This document shows, in pieces, positions 15,934-24,263 of a stretch of DNA of 39,368 nucleotides (positions are counted from its first letter, which is position 1; each line of letters begins with the position of its first letter). The position numbers and the translations under genes are program-made. The stretch spans positions 1-39,368 of the forward strand of contig JANXVH010000005.1 of NCBI GenBank assembly GCA_025351765.1, read 5' to 3'. Source of the stretch: Pedobacter sp. Its GTDB lineage: Bacteria; Bacteroidota; Bacteroidia; Sphingobacteriales; Sphingobacteriaceae. Under the pieces are notes generated by a model, which searched no databases, had not been told where the DNA came from, and saw only the letters and a program-made list of their open reading frames with translations.

Positions 15934-16524
15934 ATGAACAGAATTGGCAGGGGAGTATTGAATTATCTGATCAAGGGATTATTGATTGTCCTACCTATTG
16001 CTTTAAGCGTTTTCATTGTTATATGGGCAGTTACCACGGTTGATAGCTGGTTAAATGTAAATAACATTCTGGGGGTTGATCCAAATACAGGTGCCAGCAG
16101 GAACATTCCCGGACTGGGCTTGGCATTGGTAATCACTATTATACTTGCGGCCGGAATCTTTGTAACTAATTTTGTTACTGAACCTATGTACAACTGGTTT
16201 CAACGTGTGCTGGATAGGCTTCCTATTTTAAAGTTTATTTATTCTTCCATAAAAGACCTGACCGAGGCATTTGTAGGCGACGAGAAAAAGTTCAATACTC
16301 CCGTATTGGTTCAGGTAGAGGGCGATTTAAAAAGAATAGGTTTTTTGACACAAAGCGATCTTACTGCCATTGGATTGCCTGGCGAATCCATTGTATATTT
16401 TCCCTTTTCCTATTCTTTTGCCGGGCAGGTTTATGTAGTAAAAAATGAAAAGATTAAATTGCTGGAAATGAGCGCTGCTGATGCCATGAAACTGGTGGTG
16501 TCAGGTGGGGTAACACACTTCTAG
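15934..16524 (+). CDS. DUF502 membrane protein
   Basis: A 196-residue membrane protein with two hydrophobic helices (about residues 10-32 and 63-84) and a soluble C-terminal domain. The DUF502 hallmarks are present: LPIALSVFIVIWAV, the loop NIPGLGL, then VLDRLPILKFIYSSIKDLTEAF and FPFSYSFAGQVYVV. The function of the family is not known. It is convergent with the LOG-family gene, with only 1 nt between the stop codons. Confidence 0.9.
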   Translation: MNRIGRGVLNYLIKGLLIVLPIALSVFIVIWAVTTVDSWLNVNNILGVDPNTGASRNIPGLGLALVITIILAAGIFVTNFVTEPMYNWFQRVLDRLPILKFIYSSIKDLTEAFVGDEKKFNTPVLVQVEGDLKRIGFLTQSDLTAIGLPGESIVYFPFSYSFAGQVYVVKNEKIKLLEMSAADAMKLVVSGGVTHF

Positions 16525-16525
16525 C

Positions 16526-17233
16526 CTAAAAATTAGGTTTCAATACATACTTGTCGTAGAACCTGAAGATGTGCTCAGTAGCCTCTTCGGCAGTATCCAC
16601 TAACCTAAAGAGGTTTAAGTCTTCTTCGTGGATGTTATGTTCGGTATGCAACATGGTTTTAGTAATCCAGTCTACCAATCCACTCCAGTAATCTTTTCCA
16701 ACCAACACTATTGGAAAGCGTGCTATTTTTCCAGTTTGAATTAATGTAATGGCTTCAAATAGCTCATCCATGGTACCCATACCACCTGGCAGTACAATAA
16801 ATCCTTGAGAATATTTCATAAACATTACCTTACGGATAAAGAAATAGTCGAACTCAAGCAGCTTATTGTGGTCTATGTATTTGTTATGGAATTGTTCAAA
16901 AGGGAGCTCTATGTTTAAACCAACTGATTTACCTCCGTTGGTGTGTGCACCTTTATTACCAGCTTCCATTATACCTGGTCCACCGCCTGTAATTACGCCA
17001 TAGCCACGATCGGTTAAGAGCTTGCCACATTCTACCGCTATCTCATAGTATTTATTGGTTTCCGCTGTTCTTGCAGAACCGAAAATAGATACACAGGGTC
17101 CTATTTTAGCAAGTTTTTCAAAGCCGTCTACAAATTCGGCCATTATTTTAAAGATCTGCCAGGAGTCTGTTACTTTAATTTCCTGCCAGTTTTTATTCTC
17201 AAATGCACTTCTTATTTTCTCTTCACTAGTCAT
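16526..17233 (-). CDS. LOG-family (TIGR00730) nucleotide phosphoribohydrolase-like protein
   Basis: A 235-residue Rossmann-fold protein of the LOG family, which includes enzymes that cleave nucleoside 5'-monophosphates to free base and ribose 5-phosphate. The family signature PGGMGTMDE is intact (about residue 160), preceded by SIFGSARTAETNKYYE and GVITGGGPGIMEAGNKGAH. Some bacterial members are involved in cytokinin activation or purine nucleotide turnover; the substrate here is unknown. It lies 16 nt downstream of the sodium:solute symporter and is probably cotranscribed with it. Confidence 0.9.
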   Translation of the reverse strand: MTSEEKIRSAFENKNWQEIKVTDSWQIFKIMAEFVDGFEKLAKIGPCVSIFGSARTAETNKYYEIAVECGKLLTDRGYGVITGGGPGIMEAGNKGAHTNGGKSVGLNIELPFEQFHNKYIDHNKLLEFDYFFIRKVMFMKYSQGFIVLPGGMGTMDELFEAITLIQTGKIARFPIVLVGKDYWSGLVDWITKTMLHTEHNIHEEDLNLFRLVDTAEEATEHIFRFYDKYVLKPNF

Positions 17234-17249
17234 TCTTATTCGCTTCTAA

Positions 17250-18758
17250 TTAAAATTTGGTTTGAAGATCTGTTTTCTTACTGATCAGTAATAATCCGAT
17301 AAAAGTGATGAGGCCATTTACTAAAATCAGTTCTACACTAAATTTATATCCTCCTAATAATTGTGCCGAATGCTCATTTAACAAGTAACATATTGCTGGA
17401 GAGATCAGACAAATAAAAGGTACAAGTTTATCATGCAGCCCCCGGTTCTTTACAAAAAGGCCAAAACTGTAAAGCCCCAGCAGCGGTCCGTAGGTATAGG
17501 ATGCCACCTTAAAAATACCTTTAACTACAGATTCATCATTCAATACGTTGAATACAATAATCACTAAAAACATGAGTAAAGAGAACCCTGCGTGTACCAT
17601 GTGCCTTGTGTTTACAGAGGTCTTTGAATTGGTGTGCGCTCCTTTATCCATTTGAAGAAAATCTACGCAGAAAGATGTGGTAAGAGCCGTTAAAGCAGAA
17701 TCTGTTGTTGCAAATGTGGCCGCCGTTAAACCGAGCATAAACACCACACCTGGTATCAAGGCAAGGTGGTTAAATGCTATTTCAGGAAAAAGGAAATCGG
17801 TACGCGGCTTTCCGGTAATGTGATCAAGTGGTATTGCTATTCCGTTCTTTGTTGCGTAAATGTATAGCAACGCGCCTACGCTTAAAAAGAATATATTGAG
17901 TACTACAAATACTGCGGTAAAGGTAAACATATTCTTTTGAGCCTCGCCAATGGTCTTCATACTCAGGTTCTTCTGCATCAGGTCCTGATCAAGTCCCGTC
18001 ATTGCTATGGTCACAAAAATACCACCCAGTAATTGCTTGCTGAAATAGAAGTTGCTGGTTAGGAAGTCTTCATAAAAGAAAATCTTCGAATAGCCACTGT
18101 TCTTGATGGTCTCAAAAGTTTGAGGAATATCTAAATTAAGACTGCTGCATATAAAGTACAGGGTTAAAAATACAGACGATACTAGGAAAAAGGTTTGTAG
18201 CGTGTCGGTAATGATAATGGTTTTTAGTCCTCCTTTAAAGGTGTACGACCAAATTAAGATCAATGATATCAGTACCGTTGCCCAAAAAGGCACACCGTAA
18301 CTATCAAATATAAAACGCTGCAACACAATTACAACAAGGTATAAACGAAAAGCCGAGCCTATTGTGCGACTAATTAAAAATATAGAGGCTGCGGTTTTGT
18401 AACTGTAAAAGCCCAATCGTTGTTCAATATAACTATATATTGAAGTCAGTTTCATCCGGTAATACAGCGGCAGTAGAACGGTAGCAATAATGATGAAACC
18501 TATGGCATTCCCTAAAATGAACTGAAAATACTGGAACTGGTTACCGGCGGGAGCGCCTACTTCGCCAGGTACAGAGATAAATGTAACCCCGGATAGTGCA
18601 GTGCCGATCATCCCAAAAGCTACAAGATACCATTTGGAATTCCTGTTGGCGATAAAAAAAGTCGAGTTATCAGACGACTTTTTTGAAGTTGCAAAGGCAA
18701 TGGTAATCAAAATAAAAAAATACCCAATAAGGAATGATAATAGTATAGCCGGACTCAT
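17250..18758 (-). CDS. Sodium:solute symporter family protein
   Basis: A 502-residue inner-membrane protein with about 13 helices of the SSS fold. Family features are SKWYLVAFGMIGTALSGVTFISVPG in TM2 with its sodium-site residues, the SGVTFISVPGEVGA core, the GGLKTIIITDTLQTFFL stretch and TAATFATTDSALTALTTSF in TM8. The solute cannot be told; relatives move sugars, sialic acid, amino acids or iodide. A near -7 box (TACATTTA) lies upstream on the minus strand at about 18783. It heads a two-gene unit with the LOG-family gene and is divergent from recR. Confidence 0.9.
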   Translation of the reverse strand: MSPAILLSFLIGYFFILITIAFATSKKSSDNSTFFIANRNSKWYLVAFGMIGTALSGVTFISVPGEVGAPAGNQFQYFQFILGNAIGFIIIATVLLPLYYRMKLTSIYSYIEQRLGFYSYKTAASIFLISRTIGSAFRLYLVVIVLQRFIFDSYGVPFWATVLISLILIWSYTFKGGLKTIIITDTLQTFFLVSSVFLTLYFICSSLNLDIPQTFETIKNSGYSKIFFYEDFLTSNFYFSKQLLGGIFVTIAMTGLDQDLMQKNLSMKTIGEAQKNMFTFTAVFVVLNIFFLSVGALLYIYATKNGIAIPLDHITGKPRTDFLFPEIAFNHLALIPGVVFMLGLTAATFATTDSALTALTTSFCVDFLQMDKGAHTNSKTSVNTRHMVHAGFSLLMFLVIIVFNVLNDESVVKGIFKVASYTYGPLLGLYSFGLFVKNRGLHDKLVPFICLISPAICYLLNEHSAQLLGGYKFSVELILVNGLITFIGLLLISKKTDLQTKF

Positions 18759-18815
18759 AGGATGTTGTTAGCTTTTAAATGTAAGAAATCATATTATTAA
18801 ATAAGTGCTTTTATT

Positions 18816-18823
18816 TAAGTTTG
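18816..18823 (+). promoter_or_regulatory. -7 box immediately before recR (TAAGTTTG)
   Basis: An exact TAnnTTTG ends 4 nt before the recR ATG at 18828, the same spacing and the same octamer as for the DUF502 gene. No clear -33 TTG was found at the usual distance. Confidence 0.5.
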
Positions 18824-18827
18824 TAAG

Positions 18828-19445
18828 ATGAACTTTTCTTCCAAATTACTTGAAGACGCTGTAAGTGAATTTGCTAAGTTGCCAGGTGTGGGACAAAAAA
18901 CTGCGCTTCGATTGGTGCTACACTTGTTGAGTAAAGACCAAGAAGAAGTCTCGCATTTTGGAAATACAATGATCAGGCTTAGGCAGGAAATTAAACACTG
19001 TGTAGTGTGCCACAACATCTCAGACCATAATACCTGTGAGATCTGTACAGCCAATAAGCGCGATAAAGAATTAATATGCGTGGTAGAGGATACCAGAGAT
19101 GTAATGGCGGTAGAAAACACATCGCAATACTTTGGCGTGTACCATGTATTGGGGGGATTGATTTCGCCAATGGATGGGGTAGGGCCTTCAGATCTTTATA
19201 TAGATTCGCTAGTTCAGCGCGTAGCCACAACACCTGTAAAAGAGGTTATCCTGGCACTTAGTGCCACCATGGAAGGAGATACTACCCTGTTTTACCTATA
19301 CAAGCGACTAAAGGATTTTCAGATACCAATTACTACAATTGCCAGGGGGATTGCTTTTGGCGGCGAATTGGAATATGCGGATGAGATTACCCTGGGCAGA
19401 TCAATTGTAACCAGGGTTCCTTATGAAAACTCATTAATTAAATAA
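18828..19445 (+). CDS. recR: Recombination protein RecR
   Basis: A 205-residue protein of full family length. The N-terminal helix-hairpin-helix shows [19 protein letters not shown]. The four-Cys zinc finger is C58-V-V-C61 with CEIC about a dozen residues on, and the Toprim domain follows with [15 protein letters not shown]. The C-terminal part contains the usual [16 protein letters not shown] and [12 protein letters not shown]. RecR works with RecO and RecF in loading RecA at gaps. The SDR gene begins 4 nt after the stop and the esterase 3 nt after that, giving a three-gene unit of unrelated functions. Confidence 0.97.
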   Translation: MNFSSKLLEDAVSEFAKLPGVGQKTALRLVLHLLSKDQEEVSHFGNTMIRLRQEIKHCVVCHNISDHNTCEICTANKRDKELICVVEDTRDVMAVENTSQYFGVYHVLGGLISPMDGVGPSDLYIDSLVQRVATTPVKEVILALSATMEGDTTLFYLYKRLKDFQIPITTIARGIAFGGELEYADEITLGRSIVTRVPYENSLIK

Positions 19446-19449
19446 TAGA

Positions 19450-20265
19450 ATGAATTTTAAGAACAAAGTTATCATCATTACAGGTGCATCATCAGGTATT
19501 GGCAAAGCCTGTGCAGACGAGTTTGCAAAATGTGGTGCAAACCTAATACTTGGCGCACGTCAGTTTGTTACCCTTTGTGAAATTGCAGCTGATCTTGAAA
19601 AGAGATACCAGATCAAAGCCATTGCTGTACAGGTCGATGTAAGTAAAGAAGAGGATTGTGCGTTGTTGGTTAAACAGGCTATTGATACTTTTGGTCATAT
19701 TGATATTCTTTTGAATAACGCAGGTTTGTCTATGCGTGCACTATTTAATGACACCGATATTAGCGTGCTTAAAAATTTAATGGATGTTAATTTTTGGGGT
19801 ACGGTGTATTGTACAAAATATGCTTTACCTGAAATTTTAAAAACCAAAGGCAGTATAATTGGCGTATCTTCTATAGCTGGCTACAGGGGACTGCCCGGCC
19901 GGACGGGGTATTCTGCATCTAAGTTTGCTATGAATGGTTTCATGGAATCATTGAGAACAGAACTTTTAAAAACTGGTGTGCATGTAATGGTTGCTTGTCC
20001 GGGGTTTACCACTTCAAATATCCGCGTAGCTGCGCTAGCCCAAGACGGGGCTTTGCATGGGGAGACGAGTATGGAAGAGGGTAAAATGATGACGGCCGAG
20101 GCTGTTGCTGAAATTATAGCTGAAGGGATTGTAAATAGAAAACGTACACTGTTAATTACAGGACAGGGTAAATTAACTGTTTGGCTAAATAAGCTGCTAC
20201 CTGCACTGGCAGATAAGTTGGTATTCAATCACTTCAGTAAAGAGAAGAATGCTTTAATTAAATAA
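19450..20265 (+). CDS. Short-chain dehydrogenase/reductase
   Basis: A 271-residue SDR. The NAD(P) site is IITGASSGIGKACADEF at the N-terminus, the NNAG motif is LLNNAGLSMRALF, and the catalytic Ser...Tyr-x-x-x-Lys is GVSSIAGYRGLPGRTGYSAS with the Lys following. The C-terminal tail is hydrophobic-basic, as in classical membrane-associated members related to DHRS7. The substrate is unknown. It lies in a tight operon between recR and an alpha/beta hydrolase. Confidence 0.92.
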   Translation: MNFKNKVIIITGASSGIGKACADEFAKCGANLILGARQFVTLCEIAADLEKRYQIKAIAVQVDVSKEEDCALLVKQAIDTFGHIDILLNNAGLSMRALFNDTDISVLKNLMDVNFWGTVYCTKYALPEILKTKGSIIGVSSIAGYRGLPGRTGYSASKFAMNGFMESLRTELLKTGVHVMVACPGFTTSNIRVAALAQDGALHGETSMEEGKMMTAEAVAEIIAEGIVNRKRTLLITGQGKLTVWLNKLLPALADKLVFNHFSKEKNALIK

Positions 20266-20268
20266 TGA

Positions 20269-21111
20269 ATGAAACTTACATTAACGCTTATGTTATTTGC
20301 CTTTCTTGGCCCGCTATTGGCCTTATCGGCAAAGGTTAAAGTCGAAAAGAACATCAACTACACCTCGGCAACCGGCGATATTCGAAGGCAGTTAAATATC
20401 TACCATAAAACGACGGCAGATACTGCTCAAGACGTAATCATATTTATTCACGGAGGATCCTGGAGCAGTGGTAAAAAAGATCTTTATTGGTGGTTGGGCA
20501 GAAATTTTGCACGCAAAGGAGTAGTTACCGTAACGATTAATTATGGCCTGGCTCCCGATAATAACTATTCGAAAATGGCAGCCGATTGTGTTGATGCTGT
20601 AAAATGGGTAACCAAAAACATCAGTAATTATGGGGGCAATCCTAAAAGAATATTTCTTATGGGGCACTCAGCAGGAGGCCAGTTAGCCGAACTGATCAAT
20701 GCTGATCCGCAATATTTTAAAGCAGCTGGATTGACTAATCCCATTAAGGGCATTATATTAGACGATCCATTTGGGCTGGATATGCACGAATACCTCACCA
20801 TAGCAAAGAAAGATAATAGCTATTATGATTTTTTGAGGACCTTTAGTAAAGATCCAAAAGTGTGGACTGCCGGTTCTCCATTAAACTACGTGAACAATAT
20901 TCATAATCCACACCTCCTGTTTTATGGAGAAAAAACATACCCTGCTATACAAATTCAGTCAGAGCGGTTAAATAAAATCCTTAAGGCCAACAACGTGGAT
21001 GTTGAGATGCACGTGATTCCACGTAAAAAGCATGTGGGAATGATCACCCAGATGATCTTTGGCTGTAATAAGTTGTACGGTTACACACTTGATTTTTTAA
21101 AACGTAGTTAA
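20269..21111 (+). CDS. Alpha/beta hydrolase (carboxylesterase type)
   Basis: A 280-residue exported hydrolase with a signal peptide (MKLTLTLMLFAFLGPLLALSAK). The oxyanion-hole motif FIHGGSWSSGKKD and the nucleophile elbow MGHSAGGQLAELI are clear. A candidate acid Asp and the C-terminal His (RKKHVGM) complete the triad. The N-terminal pattern INYTSATGDIRRQLNIYHK is seen in BD-FAE-like esterases. The substrate, an ester in the periplasm or outside, is unknown. It is the last gene of the recR unit. Confidence 0.88.
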   Translation: MKLTLTLMLFAFLGPLLALSAKVKVEKNINYTSATGDIRRQLNIYHKTTADTAQDVIIFIHGGSWSSGKKDLYWWLGRNFARKGVVTVTINYGLAPDNNYSKMAADCVDAVKWVTKNISNYGGNPKRIFLMGHSAGGQLAELINADPQYFKAAGLTNPIKGIILDDPFGLDMHEYLTIAKKDNSYYDFLRTFSKDPKVWTAGSPLNYVNNIHNPHLLFYGEKTYPAIQIQSERLNKILKANNVDVEMHVIPRKKHVGMITQMIFGCNKLYGYTLDFLKRS

Positions 21112-21134
21112 TTATTAATTTTTTTTAGGAAAGA

Positions 21135-21166
21135 TTTGCTGCTTTGCAAAAACAATTCCATATTTG
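21135..21166 (+). promoter_or_regulatory. Promoter of the trp leader
   Basis: TTTG at 21135-21138 and CATATTTG at 21159-21166 are 20 nt apart, matching the Bacteroidota pattern with one mismatch (C for T). The start site would be near 21170, only a few bases before the leader peptide ATG. ATTTGCTGCT is repeated at 21134-21143 and 21162-21171. Confidence 0.55.
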
Positions 21167-21172
21167 CTGCTG

Positions 21173-21226
21173 ATGATTTTAACAAACGGACTTAATAATT
21201 GGTGGTGGCACAACGCAGCAGCGTAG
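21173..21226 (+). CDS. trpL: trp operon leader peptide with three tandem Trp codons
   Basis: A 17-residue open frame reads MILTNGLNNWWWHNAAA and stops with TAG. The three consecutive Trp codons (TGG at 21200-21208) lie just upstream of alternative RNA structures and a terminator that precede trpD. This is the layout of ribosome-mediated attenuation: when charged tRNA-Trp is scarce the ribosome stalls on the TGG codons, an antiterminator forms and trpDFBA is transcribed. Three tandem Trp codons by chance in this position are very unlikely. Confidence 0.88.
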   Translation: MILTNGLNNWWWHNAAA

Positions 21227-21228
21227 TG
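21209..21228 (+). promoter_or_regulatory. trp leader pause hairpin (1:2)
   Basis: CACAACGC (21209-21216) pairs with GCGTAGTG (21221-21228) with one A.A mismatch and an AGCA loop. It starts directly after the Trp codons, so a stalled ribosome would cover its left arm. Confidence 0.55.
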
Positions 21229-21293
21229 TAACCCTATTTTGAACGTTTTTTATATAAAAATATTTTGAGGGTTGCTTTAAGGCAACCTTTTTT
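21228..21293 (+). terminator. trp attenuator: antiterminator versus terminator
   Basis: The terminator stem is GGTTGC (21270-21275) with GCAACC (21282-21287), loop TTTAAG, followed by six T's. The upstream segment GTAACCCT (21228-21235) can instead pair with AGGGTTGC (21268-21275), which removes the left arm of the terminator. The two structures are mutually exclusive. trpD starts 58 nt after the T-run. Confidence 0.82.
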
Positions 21294-21350
21294 ATTTTAC
21301 AGGAATTTTAAAACTTCCTACAGAAGTTATCAATTGAATCAGACACACAA

Positions 21351-22337
21351 ATGAAGAAAATATTAAATCACCTTTTTGAAAACAAGACCTTTAACAGGGA
21401 AGAAGCACAAAAAATCTTAACGTCTATCGCCATGGGCGAATTTAATCCCTCTCAAATTGCTGCTTTTATTACAGCTTACGGAATGCGGAATATTACCGTT
21501 CAGGAACTGCAGGGTTTTAGGGATGCCATGCTTGATCTTTGTTTAAAGCTCGACTTGTCTGACTTTGAATTGGTTGATCTTTGCGGCACGGGTGGTGACG
21601 GTAAGGATACTTTTAATATATCTACTCTTGCCTCCTTTGTGGTTGCGGGGGCGGGCTATAAGGTGGCTAAACATGGAAACTATGGTGTTTCTTCTGGATG
21701 TGGCTCTTCGAACGTTATTGAATATTTGGGCTATACCTTTACAAACGATCAGGACACTTTAAAGCGTAGCCTGGATACTGCAGGAATTTGTTTTATTCAT
21801 GCGCCACTGTTTAATCCTGCAATGAAAACCGTTGCTCCCATACGTAAAGAGTTGGGTGTTAAAACATTTTTTAACATGCTGGGTCCAATGGTTAATCCTG
21901 CACAGCCCAAAAATCAAATTGTAGGAGTATTTAGTCTGGAACTGGCCAGGCAATATGCCTATCTTTATCAGGATACGGATAAAAACTATACGATTCTTCA
22001 TGCTGTTGACGGTTTTGATGAGGTTTCCTTGACTTGTGATTTTAAAACGTTTAGCAAATCGGGCGAAGCATTAATTACTGTAGCAGATCTTGGTTTTTCT
22101 GAGATCAGTGAAAGTGAGATTAAAGGGGGGGACACCGTTGAGTCTTCTGCAGCCATATTTCAAAATGTTTTAAATGGAAAGGCTACTGATGCACAGCGAA
22201 ACGTAGTATTGTGTAACGCGGCATTGGCCATTAACACGATAGACAGTAGTAAGTCTTTTGCCGATTGCTTTTACGAAGCTGAAGAGTCATTAATGAATAA
22301 GCTGGCTTTGAATAGTTTCAAAAAATTAATTGCATAG
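21351..22337 (+). CDS. trpD: Anthranilate phosphoribosyltransferase
   Basis: A 328-residue TrpD that joins anthranilate and PRPP in the second step of tryptophan synthesis. Conserved features are DLCGTGGDGKDTFNIST (the PRPP-binding KDTFN loop), KHGNYGVSSGCGSS, and MKTVAPIRKELGVKTFFNMLGP. It is the first structural gene after the attenuator, a place usually held by trpE. Its stop codon TAG shares its G with the trpF start. Regulation by attenuation is supported by the leader sequence. Confidence 0.96.
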   Translation: MKKILNHLFENKTFNREEAQKILTSIAMGEFNPSQIAAFITAYGMRNITVQELQGFRDAMLDLCLKLDLSDFELVDLCGTGGDGKDTFNISTLASFVVAGAGYKVAKHGNYGVSSGCGSSNVIEYLGYTFTNDQDTLKRSLDTAGICFIHAPLFNPAMKTVAPIRKELGVKTFFNMLGPMVNPAQPKNQIVGVFSLELARQYAYLYQDTDKNYTILHAVDGFDEVSLTCDFKTFSKSGEALITVADLGFSEISESEIKGGDTVESSAAIFQNVLNGKATDAQRNVVLCNAALAINTIDSSKSFADCFYEAEESLMNKLALNSFKKLIA

Positions 22338-22966
22338 TGAAGAGAAAGCTTAAAATATGCGGGATGAAAGATCCTGCAAACATATTGGAGGTATCAGCGT
22401 TGGCACCTGATTTTATGGGTTTCATATTTTACAAGCAATCAAAAAGATATGCTGGAAACTTATCAGCTGCGGTAGTATTAAAATTACCTCAAAACATTGA
22501 ACGAATAGGCGTTTTTGTCAATGAAGACTTGAGTGAAGTGTTAGGTATTGTAGAGCGGTTTAAGCTTTCGGGTGTACAGTTGCATGGATCGGAATCTGCA
22601 GATTATTGTGCAGAATTGAAAAGTAGATCTGCCGCCTCACTACTAATAATAAAGGCCTTTGGGATCAATGAAGATTTCAATTTTAAAACCCTGACTGTGT
22701 ATGCCAATGTAGTTAACTACTTCTTATTTGATACACAAACACCAGGTCACGGGGGCTCTGGCAAGGTTTTTAATTGGAATCTACTCCAGCAATACACACT
22801 TGAGGTCCCGTATTTTCTGAGTGGTGGCATTAGTGAAGATCATGTAAACGAATTGAACAATATAAATGATACGCGTTTTTATGCCGTAGATGTAAACAGC
22901 AGGTTTGAATTGGAGCCGGGGATAAAAGATTTTGATAAATTAAAATATTTTAAAACACAGTTATGA
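22337..22966 (+). CDS. trpF: Phosphoribosylanthranilate isomerase
   Basis: A 209-residue (beta/alpha)8 barrel enzyme with the TrpF start [13 protein letters not shown] (catalytic Cys) and [13 protein letters not shown]. The central GVQLHGSES and the phosphate-binding [11 protein letters not shown] are present, and the catalytic Asp is in [13 protein letters not shown]. The start is GTG at 22337, overlapping the trpD stop by one base, and its TGA overlaps the trpB ATG by four bases. Translation is therefore coupled through the operon. The trpC gene that commonly sits between trpD and trpF is absent. Confidence 0.95.
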   Translation: MKRKLKICGMKDPANILEVSALAPDFMGFIFYKQSKRYAGNLSAAVVLKLPQNIERIGVFVNEDLSEVLGIVERFKLSGVQLHGSESADYCAELKSRSAASLLIIKAFGINEDFNFKTLTVYANVVNYFLFDTQTPGHGGSGKVFNWNLLQQYTLEVPYFLSGGISEDHVNELNNINDTRFYAVDVNSRFELEPGIKDFDKLKYFKTQL

Positions 22967-24144
22967 GCTATTTTGTAAATGAAAAGGGTTATTACGGGGA
23001 TTTCGGAGGAGCATATATTCCTGAAATGCTTTATCCAAACGTAGAAGAACTTAGGCAGAACTACCTAAAGATTATCGGAGATGAGGACTTCCAAAAAGAA
23101 TTTCATCAACTGCTAAAGGACTATGTAGGCAGGCCTTCGCCGCTTTACCTGGCCAAAAGACTTTCTAAAAAGTACAACGCAAATATCTTCTTGAAAAGGG
23201 AAGATTTAAACCATACCGGTGCGCATAAGATTAACAATACAGTAGGTCAGATCCTGCTTGCAGAGCGATTGGGTAAAAAGAGGATCATTGCAGAAACAGG
23301 GGCAGGTCAGCATGGTGTAGCCACAGCTACAGTTTGTGCCTTAAGAGGGCTTGAATGTGTGGTTTATATGGGTGAGGTAGACATCAAACGCCAGGCTCCT
23401 AATGTAGCGCGGATGAAAATGCTAGGAGCTACTGTTGTGCCAGCCACTTCAGGTAGTAAAACCTTGAAAGACGCAACCAATGAGGCCATGCGCGACTGGA
23501 TTAATAATCCTATAGATACCCATTTTATTATCGGGTCTGTGGTTGGTCCGCATCCATATCCTGATATGGTAGGTATTTTCCAATCCATCATCTCTGAGGA
23601 AACAAAAAAACAACTTATTGAACAAACTGGAAGTGACCAGCCTGATTATATCTTAGCATGTGTTGGTGGCGGAAGCAACGCTATGGGTATGTTCTATCAC
23701 TTCCTTGATGATGAACAGGTAAAGCTAATTGCCGTTGAGGCAGCGGGCAGAGGTGTTAGTAGTGGGTTTTCTGCTGCAACCACTACGCTCGGTAAAGAGG
23801 GCGTCTTGCACGGTAGCAGGAGTATTTTAATGCAAACGCATGATGGGCAGGTGGTTGAGCCACACTCCGTATCGGCAGGGTTAGATTATCCTGGCATAGG
23901 TCCTCAGCACGCACATTTATTCAAAACCGGTCGTGGTCAATATGTATCGATAACAGATGATGAATCGCTGCAGGCAGGGCTGCTTTTAACACAAATGGAG
24001 GGAATAATTCCCGCCATCGAGAGCGCTCATGCACTTGCGTATTTGGAAAAGATGACATTTACAGGCAATGAAAACGTAGTAGTCTGTTTGTCCGGCCGCG
24101 GTGATAAGGATATGGATACTTACATGAAATATTTCAACTTATAA
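22963..24144 (+). CDS. trpB: Tryptophan synthase beta subunit
   Basis: A 393-residue TrpB of normal length. The PLP lysine lies in the HTGAHKINN motif, followed by [19 protein letters not shown] and [17 protein letters not shown]. The glycine-rich phosphate loop [15 protein letters not shown] and the C-terminal [13 protein letters not shown] are intact. It condenses indole with L-serine and forms a complex with TrpA. The gap to trpA is 119 nt and is filled by a tandem repeat, which may affect the ratio of the two subunits. Confidence 0.97.
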   Translation: MSYFVNEKGYYGDFGGAYIPEMLYPNVEELRQNYLKIIGDEDFQKEFHQLLKDYVGRPSPLYLAKRLSKKYNANIFLKREDLNHTGAHKINNTVGQILLAERLGKKRIIAETGAGQHGVATATVCALRGLECVVYMGEVDIKRQAPNVARMKMLGATVVPATSGSKTLKDATNEAMRDWINNPIDTHFIIGSVVGPHPYPDMVGIFQSIISEETKKQLIEQTGSDQPDYILACVGGGSNAMGMFYHFLDDEQVKLIAVEAAGRGVSSGFSAATTTLGKEGVLHGSRSILMQTHDGQVVEPHSVSAGLDYPGIGPQHAHLFKTGRGQYVSITDDESLQAGLLLTQMEGIIPAIESAHALAYLEKMTFTGNENVVVCLSGRGDKDMDTYMKYFNL

Positions 24145-24150
24145 AAACAA

Positions 24151-24258
24151 ATTGTCATTGCGACGATCAAATTGTCATTGCGAGAAACGAAGTCTCATTG
24201 CGAGGAACGAAGTCTCATTGCTAGGAACAAATTGTCATTGCGAGGAACGAAGCAATCT
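24151..24258 (+). repeat. 20-bp tandem repeat (five units) in trpB-trpA gap
   Basis: Five units of exactly 20 bases start at 24151, 24171, 24191, 24211 and 24231, with the consensus ATTGTCATTGCGAGGAACGA and few differences. The last unit runs into AGCAATCT. The unit matches the arm of the large inverted repeat at 36429-36494. It ends only five bases before the trpA ATG, where ribosome binding should occur. There are no spacers, so it is not CRISPR. Confidence 0.88.
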
Positions 24259-24263
24259 TTACT

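Noticed and set aside
24151..24258. Repeated 20-bp units that might suggest a CRISPR array
   Set aside because: The units are head to tail without spacers, and no cas gene is present. They match a dispersed repeat.
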